A stretch of 33,480 bases of DNA from Euryarchaeota archaeon TMED99 (GTDB lineage: Archaea; Thermoplasmatota; Poseidoniia; Poseidoniales; Poseidoniaceae), in contig NHFA02000036.1 of NCBI GenBank assembly GCA_002170315.2, forward strand, positions 13,042-46,521, written 5' to 3'. The notes beneath the pieces were generated by a model, which had not been told where the DNA came from, made no database searches, and saw only the letters and a list, made by a program, of their open reading frames with translations. This document shows positions 26,052-33,480 of this stretch, one piece after another (the first letter of the stretch is position 1; each line of letters begins with the position of its first letter). Both the position numbers and the translations under genes were made by a program.

Positions 26052-26129
26052 CCCCCAAACTCATCGACAAGACCTCAGCCGTCGGTTTGATAAGGGGGAG
26101 GTCGGTGGGGCGGCTATACAGGTGTTTCT

Positions 26130-26309
26130 ATGTCGAAAGGTACTCCGTCCATGGGTAAGCGACAAAAGACTGCACATATTCGTTGCCGCCGCTGTGGCCG
26201 CAACTCTTACCACAAGCAAAAGGGCGTTTGTTCTGCTTGCGGTTACGGTGCTACTGCACGTATGCGCAAATTCAATTGGTCAAAGAAGGCTCACCGTCCT
26301 AAAGCTTGA
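26130..26309 (+). CDS. rpl37e: 50S ribosomal protein L37e
   Basis: Manual translation of 59 aa: [59 protein letters not shown]. CxxC...CxxC intact. Too short for the ORF track. Confidence 0.95.
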   Translation: MSKGTPSMGKRQKTAHIRCRRCGRNSYHKQKGVCSACGYGATARMRKFNWSKKAHRPKA

Positions 26310-26379
26310 GGCGAAGGAGATGTTTCTAAGCCGCAATGGCTACAAAGCGTCAAGCACTCGATGGAGTTGAGGCAAAGCA

Positions 26380-27921
26380 ATGTGCGGCATCATTGGAATC
26401 GTAGGACGTAACAATGTCCATGTCAACCAATTGATCTATGATGGACTTACCGTGCTTCAACATCGAGGCCAAGATGCTGCTGGAATCATGACTGATTTTG
26501 AGGGCCAATTCCGACTACGCAAGTCCAAAGGGCTCGTTTCCGACATTTTTTACACCCGCCATATGCGTCGACTTCAAGGCCACATTGGTATAGGACATGT
26601 AAGGTATCCAACTGCAGGTTCATCTTCTCGTTCAGAAGCACAGCCTTTCTATGTCAATTCTCCTTATGGCCTTGGCCTTGCGCACAACGGAAACTTGACC
26701 AATGCATCACAACTTCAAGTGCAATTGACTGATCATCATCATCGTCATATGAATACGACCAGTGATTCAGAACTCTTGTTGAATATGCTCGCTGTTGAAT
26801 TGAGCAGTAACTCATCCAACCTCTCCATTGAAGGTGCCCCTCATCTCGATATTGAAACGGTCTTTAGCGCCGTTCAAAACCTCCACAAGCGGGTTGAAGG
26901 GAGTTATGCCTGCGTCTCAATTATTTCTGGATATGGATTGTTGGCATTCAGAGACCCTCATGGCATTCGCCCTCTCATTTTTGGCAAGCGAGAAGTTGGC
27001 GATGAAACAGAATGGATGGTCGCCAGTGAATCAGTCGCTATCACTGCACTTGGTTTTGAAATCGTTCGTGATGTCCAACCTGGTGAAGCAATTTTCATCT
27101 CTACTTCAGGTCATCTCTTCCACCGTCAATGTTCAGAAAAAGTCGAAGCCTCACCTTGTATCTTTGAACATGTTTACTTTGCACGACCAGATTCAGTCAT
27201 CGATGGAATTTCCGTCTATCATGCACGTCTCAACCAAGGTGATGTTTTAGCAAAGCGAATTCTTGAGCAATGGCCAGACCATGACATTGATGCAGTGATC
27301 CCAGTTCCGGATTCGGGTCGTATTGCTGCCCTTCAGATGGCCGACGCCCTTGATGTTCCTTATCGTGAAGGCTTTGTGAAGAACCGCTATGTTGGTCGAA
27401 CATTTATCATGCCAGGGCAAGCATTGCGAGAAAAATCAGTACGTCGTAAACTCAATGCCATCGAGCATGAATTTTCTGGAAAAAATATTCTTCTTGTCGA
27501 TGATTCAATTGTCAGAGGAACGACAAGTGCCCAGATTATCGAAATGGCTCGAGACGTGGGTGCAAAGAAAGTCTATTTCGCTTCAGCAGCACCTCCAGTA
27601 AGGCATCCGAATGTCTACGGCATCGATATGCCCGCAATTACAGAATTTATTGCCAACGGTAAATCAGTTGATGAAATTAATACTCTTATAGGCAGTGACC
27701 GACTCTTTTACCAAACGCTTGAGGATTTAATTCAAGCGACTTCTATTGGAGAAAATCCACCCTCCCGATTCGATACCAGTTGTTTCAATGGTGAATACGT
27801 CACTGGAAATATCGACGATGCTTATCTTGAGAACCTCTTCAATTCCCGTAACGATTCGGCTAAAAAAGAATCAAGCGAGGACGATGAAATCGTTGATATG
27901 CATAACGATACGGCTGATTGA
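26380..27921 (+). CDS. purF: Amidophosphoribosyltransferase
   Basis: Ntn N-terminus [36 protein letters not shown] loop [18 protein letters not shown]. Confidence 0.97.
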   Translation: MCGIIGIVGRNNVHVNQLIYDGLTVLQHRGQDAAGIMTDFEGQFRLRKSKGLVSDIFYTRHMRRLQGHIGIGHVRYPTAGSSSRSEAQPFYVNSPYGLGLAHNGNLTNASQLQVQLTDHHHRHMNTTSDSELLLNMLAVELSSNSSNLSIEGAPHLDIETVFSAVQNLHKRVEGSYACVSIISGYGLLAFRDPHGIRPLIFGKREVGDETEWMVASESVAITALGFEIVRDVQPGEAIFISTSGHLFHRQCSEKVEASPCIFEHVYFARPDSVIDGISVYHARLNQGDVLAKRILEQWPDHDIDAVIPVPDSGRIAALQMADALDVPYREGFVKNRYVGRTFIMPGQALREKSVRRKLNAIEHEFSGKNILLVDDSIVRGTTSAQIIEMARDVGAKKVYFASAAPPVRHPNVYGIDMPAITEFIANGKSVDEINTLIGSDRLFYQTLEDLIQATSIGENPPSRFDTSCFNGEYVTGNIDDAYLENLFNSRNDSAKKESSEDDEIVDMHNDTAD

Positions 27922-27930
27922 GGCTTTTGA

Positions 27931-28860
27931 ATGACGCAGCAATCATGGATTCTTCGCTTCGGAGAATTAGGTCTCAAATCCAAAGTAGTTCGGCGTTCAT
28001 TTCAGCGTTCTTTACGGAAAAACTTGGTGAAACTGGCAGAAAATTCCTCTGTTCCTTTAATTCGTGATCGTTTACGAGATTTTGATGTCATCTACTCCAC
28101 TGCACCTACGGAAGTCGTTGAGGATTTGATTTGCCATGGGCTTGGAGTTGTTGCAATTGACCGTATGGTCGAATTATCATCTGACCCTGACCCTGAACTT
28201 ATTTCCAATATGTTGCTCGAACGCCATGACCGTGTCGGCCAAAAAAGAACATTTGGTGTACGAATAAAACGTCTTGGCAAGAAAGGAGATTGGGATTCCC
28301 AATCTTATGCTCGAGCCCTTGGTGCTGCGTTAATTGAAGCAGATTCATCGTTGTCTGTCGATTTGACGAATCCCGAATGGTGGGTGAAAATAATTCTCGA
28401 ACCATCCGGTGTTTCGTCTATTGAAAAACGAATTCAGGGACCAGGTGGACTACCCACTGGTGTTCAGGGCGATGTATTGGCACACCTCCAAACGAGAGAA
28501 GATGTGATGAGTTCGTTCCTCATCATGCGTCGAGGTTCAAGAATAATTCCGATTATGGATTCGAAACCAGAATTTATCGATTTGCTTCTAAAATGGGACC
28601 CTTTTCTAGGTGTTCGAAGTCGGACGAAGGATGAACGTGGGCAAATGTTTCAGCGGCCAGCCTGGGGAGTTGTAGGGTTGACAATTGACCAGGCTCAACC
28701 GTATATCCAGCGCCGTGAAGGAGCCATTAAAACCACACCACTTTCGACTCTTGAACCTCTCTGCGGTTGGACCGAAAATGAAAAGCAAGCACTGTGGAAA
28801 CATCTTCATGCACCTAGCCAATATCTAGCTCACCCCGATTATACCTCTTGGTTTGAATAA
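27931..28860 (+). CDS. ThiI-like THUMP-domain protein with degenerate PP-loop domain
   Basis: LRFGELGLKSKVVRRSFQRSLRKNL (ThiI N-terminal ferredoxin-like domain), THUMP region, then GPGGLPTGVQGDVLAHLQTREDVMSSFLIMRRG, collinear with ThiI GPGGLPxGTQ..VL..lSGGxDS..s...MMRRG but without SGGxDS. Confidence 0.75.
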   Translation: MTQQSWILRFGELGLKSKVVRRSFQRSLRKNLVKLAENSSVPLIRDRLRDFDVIYSTAPTEVVEDLICHGLGVVAIDRMVELSSDPDPELISNMLLERHDRVGQKRTFGVRIKRLGKKGDWDSQSYARALGAALIEADSSLSVDLTNPEWWVKIILEPSGVSSIEKRIQGPGGLPTGVQGDVLAHLQTREDVMSSFLIMRRGSRIIPIMDSKPEFIDLLLKWDPFLGVRSRTKDERGQMFQRPAWGVVGLTIDQAQPYIQRREGAIKTTPLSTLEPLCGWTENEKQALWKHLHAPSQYLAHPDYTSWFE

Positions 28861-28915
28861 AATCTCCGAATCAAAGAAGGGATGGGGTTAATTGTCGTAG
28901 GCCCTTCTACGAATC

Positions 28916-30547
28916 ATGCAGAGTACCCATTCGGTGCACATCGCCTTCAAACCCGAGGCAAAAGTGACCGCACTTGGGCTATCTGCAAGTGGTGATTTCG
29001 CAGTATGGGCGGAGGGTGATGGGAAACTTTTCATCGCCCAAGAATCAGAAGGCGTTTTGACACCAGCAACCTCGTGGCAAGCGCCAGCGCTTATTCGCGC
29101 CGTAGTGTTACGCGAGGACCAAATTTTTGTTCTCGATGATGAAATTGGCCTCAGTTGTCTGGGTTTGGGAGGTGAACTTCTGTGGCAAATGGAAATAGGT
29201 GCAGGTGGTTTTTCAGCACAACCACTTCCAAACCAGCTTGCTCTTGTCGATGGATTAGGTCGATTGCATCTGGTCGGTTATGATGGTTCAAAAATCGAAT
29301 TAAGTAAACAATATCAAGACATTTTGCGGACTTCAACGGTTGGGGATTACTTGATTTTAGCACAGGAAAGTGGTGAAGTTCACGCCTTACATAACGGCCA
29401 CTGCGTTTGGTCAAGACCTGTTCGAGGTCAGACGGGAGAGTCGATAACTTGTCTTGGTTCAGATGATAAAAATAATCTTGTTCTTGGAAGGGAAGGTTAT
29501 GCTCTTGTAGCAGGTGATGAGGAGGTTCTTGAGATCGAAATCTGGAATATTGAACAACAACTCCTCCTCCATAGAGTCGATGTGAAAAGCCGGTTACTAC
29601 AATCCATACCTACTGAAAAGGGATTTCTTTGCGGGTTTGATGACGGGCAAGTCGTTGAAGTTCTATCTGATGACTCGTATGGGTTTGAGCCACGTCTTTC
29701 TTGCGGCTACCCAATCCAAAACTTGCTCTTGAGAAATGGCTGCATTGTTGCCTCCGCGTGGTTTTACCTCTATGGATTGGATAGAGAAGGCAGAGAATGG
29801 AAAATCGAGCATCAAGGTATGCCCGACTTGTTAGTGGGAACAGAAGATGGTTCGGTCTGTCTCTTTGCAGGTGAGGACCAGAACGATTGGACGGATGTTG
29901 AACCTGTTGGCTTGTTTTCACTGACCGAAGAGATTTTTCAAATTGATTCTTCGGAACTCAATCTTTGGTTTGAAAAGTCTGAAGAAACGAACCCCTTGTC
30001 GGCCGAAGAAATCTATAGAGAAGATGATGAGATGAATTCTTTCTTTTCCAAAGAGGAGTTGGATTCAATGCAATCCTCACAACCTGCTGATGTTGCAGTT
30101 GAGGCGTTGCACAGTGCTTTAGAAGGTACATTTCTTCCTTCACAACAGGTTGCAGAAGACGGCTCGCTTGATATTGATACGGATGAATTGCTTTCACAAC
30201 TCGATGATGCTATGGCAAAAATGGCGCTTATTCCTTCGGATGATTTGATTGGAGAATTGAATGCCGAAGTGGGGGAAATCATTGTTCCGAGAGCTGTTTC
30301 TGGTGAAGACCAGCACCTCAAAGCCGATGAAGATGGTTCAGCCATTGTTACCCTCGATGGCTCGCAGTCTTACGACCCTCAAGGGCGTATTCAAACATGG
30401 TCTTGGATTGAAAGCAGTGGCAAAGAAATTGCCTCATCTGCGAAAGTTCGAGTCCGCATTGCCCGTGGGAGCCATACTTTTGAGCTGAGAATATGCGATC
30501 GAGACGGACAGTGGTCCAGTGATTCAATCCATATCATGATCGATTGA
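28916..30547 (+). CDS. Beta-propeller-like protein with C-terminal PKD/REJ-like domain
   Basis: Repeated propeller-type strands (e.g. GDFAVWAEGDGKLFIAQE, GDYLILAQESGEVHALHNGHCVWSRP). C-terminus EDGSAIVTLDGSQSYDPQGRIQTWSWIESSGKEI...VRIARGSHTFELRICDRDGQWSSDSIHIMID is PKD-like. No obvious signal peptide. Confidence 0.7.
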   Translation: MQSTHSVHIAFKPEAKVTALGLSASGDFAVWAEGDGKLFIAQESEGVLTPATSWQAPALIRAVVLREDQIFVLDDEIGLSCLGLGGELLWQMEIGAGGFSAQPLPNQLALVDGLGRLHLVGYDGSKIELSKQYQDILRTSTVGDYLILAQESGEVHALHNGHCVWSRPVRGQTGESITCLGSDDKNNLVLGREGYALVAGDEEVLEIEIWNIEQQLLLHRVDVKSRLLQSIPTEKGFLCGFDDGQVVEVLSDDSYGFEPRLSCGYPIQNLLLRNGCIVASAWFYLYGLDREGREWKIEHQGMPDLLVGTEDGSVCLFAGEDQNDWTDVEPVGLFSLTEEIFQIDSSELNLWFEKSEETNPLSAEEIYREDDEMNSFFSKEELDSMQSSQPADVAVEALHSALEGTFLPSQQVAEDGSLDIDTDELLSQLDDAMAKMALIPSDDLIGELNAEVGEIIVPRAVSGEDQHLKADEDGSAIVTLDGSQSYDPQGRIQTWSWIESSGKEIASSAKVRVRIARGSHTFELRICDRDGQWSSDSIHIMID

Positions 30548-30585
30548 GGCTCAAGTCTCATGAAGGTGAGTGATGTCGCGAGTTC

Positions 30586-31353
30586 ATGGGCGTCATTGAA
30601 CCATGGGTCGAAACCTTTGTTGTCGGCGTTTTGCAGATGCGCTGCTCAATCGTGACCGATCGTGAAACAGGCGATACCGTCATCATCGATGGTGGAGGTG
30701 AGCCTGACCGAATTATCGATTGGGTCGATGGATTTGATGGCGCTGGCCCTGATTGGTCGAATGGACCTCGTTCTCTTGAAGAAATGAAACAGCAAAAAAT
30801 ACCTGAACGAAAGGTCGTTGCTTTACTCAATACACATGCGCATTTTGACCACAGTGGCCATATTCCAGACCTTCTGGAACGCTATCCAGTCAAATGGTAT
30901 CTTCACCCTGGGGATACCTTTTTGCAGACATTGGCGCAAAAATCTGCCTTACGTTATGGTTTACATCTGCCAGAACCAGCAGTTGCAGATGTCGATTTAA
31001 TCGATGGAGAAGTTCTCGAATTGGGTTCTCTTGGATTTGAAATTCTCCATACGCCAGGACATTCACTTGGGGGCTGCTGTCTGCGTTTGCTGGTCGATAA
31101 CGGAACAGACCATTTGTTCGTAGGCGACACGCTTTTTGCAGGTTCAGTAGGCCGTACAGACATAGCGAACAGTGGCGGCGATTTTACTGTCCTCGCCCAT
31201 TCGATTCATACTCGATTATGGCCCTTAGATCCGGAGACTTTTGTCTATCCAGGTCATGGACCAGTCACAACGATTGGTCATGAAAAAGAGACCAACCCCT
31301 TTGTCGGAGTCGATTCGGGCTCAGGCGTCTTTGGTCGAGGCAAATATGCCTAA
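30586..31353 (+). CDS. MBL-fold metallo-hydrolase (glyoxalase II-like)
   Basis: THAHFDHSGH (HxHxDH), HTPGHSLGG, FVGDTLFAGSVGRTD, YPGHGPVTTIGHEKETNPF. Confidence 0.93.
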   Translation: MGVIEPWVETFVVGVLQMRCSIVTDRETGDTVIIDGGGEPDRIIDWVDGFDGAGPDWSNGPRSLEEMKQQKIPERKVVALLNTHAHFDHSGHIPDLLERYPVKWYLHPGDTFLQTLAQKSALRYGLHLPEPAVADVDLIDGEVLELGSLGFEILHTPGHSLGGCCLRLLVDNGTDHLFVGDTLFAGSVGRTDIANSGGDFTVLAHSIHTRLWPLDPETFVYPGHGPVTTIGHEKETNPFVGVDSGSGVFGRGKYA

Positions 31354-32286
31354 TCAAGACATCATTGATGCAAGTGAAGATTGCAAAACAGGCAATGCTT
31401 CTTCCCAAGTTGCTACAATTCCGTAGTCAGCATGTTGGAAAATTGGTGCGTCTGCATCTTTGTTAATAGCAACAATATATTTTGATGAACGCATTCCTGC
31501 GAGGTGCTGAATTGCACCAGAGATTCCAACTGCGATGTAGAGATTTGGATTGACGGTTTTACCAGTTTGGCCAACTTGCATGGAGTGAGGTATTTCGTCC
31601 CACGTATCAACAGCTGCACGAGAAGCGCCGACTGCAGCACCGATTGTATCTGCTATGGCTTCAAGATGTGAGAAGTTTGCAGGAGAACCCATTCCTCGGC
31701 CTCCAGAAACAATGATGTTTGCTTCTGCTACATCAAGTCGAGTTGAAGCACGGGCCATAAACTCCTGAACGGCTGTAGCAACATTTCCAGTTGTATCAAC
31801 AACCGAGACATCACCTGAACCACCGCTGCCTGATGAATCAAACACGTTTGGACGGACAGATACCACTGCATCGCCAGTTAGACTGACTGTTTGCATTGCT
31901 TTACCGGAGTAAATTGGTGAAGTTAAGTTTCCACCTTCGATCTTCACGACGTCTTGGACAACAGAAATACCTCTTCGTGCAGCCAGTCGAGCAGCGAGGT
32001 CTTTCGATTGTGGAGATGCAGATGTTATGAGGACGCCTGCAGGTGCTACAGCATCCAAGGCAGCGGCCCATCCAGCAGCATCATAGTTCGAGAACACATC
32101 TGACTTTGCAGCGATAACCTTTGCAGAACCTGAGAATTGAGCAGCACCATCTGCTACACTTGCATCAGCACATGGAACGATGACGGTAGGTTGTGAACCG
32201 AGTGCATTGGCAGCGGTAATGAGTTCGGATGTTGTAGGGTGGACTGCACCCTTTACGATTTCAGCGATTACTATAGTTTCTGACAT
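31354..32286 (-). CDS. etfA: Electron transfer flavoprotein alpha subunit
   Basis: VSGGRGMGSPANFSHLEAIADTIGAAVGASRAAVDTWDEIPHSMQVGQTGKTVNPNLYIAVGISGAIQHLAGM. ATG at 32286 or 32295. Confidence 0.96.
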   Translation of the reverse strand: MSETIVIAEIVKGAVHPTTSELITAANALGSQPTVIVPCADASVADGAAQFSGSAKVIAAKSDVFSNYDAAGWAAALDAVAPAGVLITSASPQSKDLAARLAARRGISVVQDVVKIEGGNLTSPIYSGKAMQTVSLTGDAVVSVRPNVFDSSGSGGSGDVSVVDTTGNVATAVQEFMARASTRLDVAEANIIVSGGRGMGSPANFSHLEAIADTIGAAVGASRAAVDTWDEIPHSMQVGQTGKTVNPNLYIAVGISGAIQHLAGMRSSKYIVAINKDADAPIFQHADYGIVATWEEALPVLQSSLASMMS

Positions 32287-32296
32287 TTCTTTCACC

Positions 32297-33034
32297 TCAA
32301 ATTACATTTGCCTCATCACGGAGGAGTTGTGCGACTTCTGCTGCTGCAGCCCCGCCCTGGTATGATTTACCAGCAGGTTTTGCAGGTGGCATACTGTGAG
32401 ATACAATGGAGATTGTCGATGCTGGAACATCGGCACTGTGGACTTCCACTTTTGCTTTCTTTGCTTGCATGATGCCCTTCACATTTGGCTTTCGAACTTT
32501 CATGTTACCTTTGTCACATGAGACGACAGCCGGAAGCGGCACGTTCACTCGAGCATTGCCGCCAGATGCAGGGGTGACAACCGAGAGTTGGTCTCCAAAG
32601 GAGACACTGGTTGTATTGGACACCGATGACCAGCCAAGGCGCTCAGCCAGTCCTGGACCGGTAGAACCTGCTCCAGTATCTGCGGCGGATTTACCGCAAT
32701 AGACCACATCAGCTCCAAGGCTTGACACTGCTGCAGCAAGAAGAGTTTGAAGTGCATTTGAATCGATTTCAGCGTCGCAATCAATGCGGACAATGTTGTC
32801 AACTCCTATGGCCTTCGCATCTTTGAGAACCTTGTCGGCTCCTGCGCCGCCTACGGTAATTGCGGTAACTTCGCCACCGCTTGAATCACGGTGTTGAAGT
32901 GCAGTCTCAACAGCGAATTCATCGTATGGACTCATCACTTTTTTGACAGCAGAAAGGTCGACTCTATCGCCAGAAAGGACGATTCGAGCATTGGTATCGG
33001 GCACTTGTTTGACGAGGACAATGATGTTAGCCAT
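32297..33034 (-). CDS. etfB: Electron transfer flavoprotein beta subunit
   Basis: IIVLVKQVPDTNARI..., MSPYDEFAVETALQHRD, GADVVYCGKSAADTGAGSTGPGLAERLG. Confidence 0.96.
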   Translation of the reverse strand: MANIIVLVKQVPDTNARIVLSGDRVDLSAVKKVMSPYDEFAVETALQHRDSSGGEVTAITVGGAGADKVLKDAKAIGVDNIVRIDCDAEIDSNALQTLLAAAVSSLGADVVYCGKSAADTGAGSTGPGLAERLGWSSVSNTTSVSFGDQLSVVTPASGGNARVNVPLPAVVSCDKGNMKVRKPNVKGIMQAKKAKVEVHSADVPASTISIVSHSMPPAKPAGKSYQGGAAAAEVAQLLRDEANVI

Positions 33035-33214
33035 GTGAGAGACGCTCCAGTGAACAAACTTTCCAACTCAAAGAGATTGATGAACGTTTGCACCACCTTT
33101 TTTGGATTATCCATTCATCCTTTGAACAGCTTTAATCCCCAATCAATACGGGGAGTAAGTTAACACCTACTTATCAAAACCTTTCTTAACCGCCACGCTT
33201 CGCCAATTGAATCC

Positions 33215-33480
33215 ATGAAGCGAAAATCTCCTACCGAACCACCTGCTAAAGATCAAAAAACCCTTGCCTCATGGAGGCTTTTGTTTGAAAGTGAGACCTA
33301 CAAACAGGACCTTGATTCACGTCCAGGAGAAGGAGAGTATGTGTTCGGTTTTGAAATCGAATGGGATGATTTAGAAGAATTTGGGGACCTTCAAGTTGAC
33401 CTTTCTGAAAACTTTGAAGCGACTCTGTTGATCGGAAACCAAGTGCTTAAGGAGCAATATGCAAATCGAAAAATGTCCAC
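33215..33480 (+). CDS. N-terminal fragment of a protein, possibly MCM replicative helicase
   Basis: ATG at 33215, open to the window end: MKRKSPTEPPAKDQKTLASWRLLFESETYKQDLDSRPGEGEYVFGFEIEWDDLEEFGDLQVDLSENFEATLLIGNQVLKEQYANRKMST. The V/I-x-W-D-D-L..F pattern resembles MCM N-termini. Truncated. Confidence 0.45.
   Translation, partial: MKRKSPTEPPAKDQKTLASWRLLFESETYKQDLDSRPGEGEYVFGFEIEWDDLEEFGDLQVDLSENFEATLLIGNQVLKEQYANRKMS

Noticed and set aside
26122-26370. 82-aa + ORF in the track over L37e
   Set aside because: Frame-shifted relative to the unmistakable L37e coding sequence at 26130-26309.
26336-26404. 22-aa [25 protein letters not shown] overlapping the purF start
   Set aside because: Too short, no strong supporting signal, and out of frame into purF. 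More likely chance.
31354-33034. etfA-etfB pair as a novel bifurcating system
   Set aside because: Sequences look like ordinary ETF subunits and no partner dehydrogenase or ETF-QO is visible in the window.

Overview
This 33.5 kb window is gene-dense archaeal chromosome. The signs are a class II tRNA-Ser(CGA), ribosomal proteins L10e, L44e, S27e and L37e, aIF2-alpha, Nop10, PAC2, ABCE1/RLI, GGPP synthase, geranylgeranyl reductase and a class III pilin. It also carries a bacterial-type mutS-mutL pair. I infer a marine Euryarchaeota/Thermoplasmatota relative (Poseidoniales/MGII-like) from gene content only; this is not verified. Most of the window is housekeeping. Two ribosomal protein genes too short for the supplied ORF track were found by eye: S27e (24184-24354, -) and L37e (26130-26309, +). 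No CRISPR array, transposon, rRNA or prophage was seen. The most interesting observations are: (1) tandem paralogous RecB/Cas4-like PD-(D/E)XK nucleases with OB-like C-termini, directly downstream of ABCE1; (2) an ABCE1 whose normally invariant 8-Cys Fe-S domain is rearranged; (3) an L44e that has lost most of its zinc-ribbon cysteines; (4) a ThiI-like THUMP protein with a destroyed PP-loop; (5) a porphobilinogen-deaminase-fold protein without the cofactor-cysteine motif; (6) a palindrome at a convergent gene junction that encodes the same SSSEE tail on both strands.
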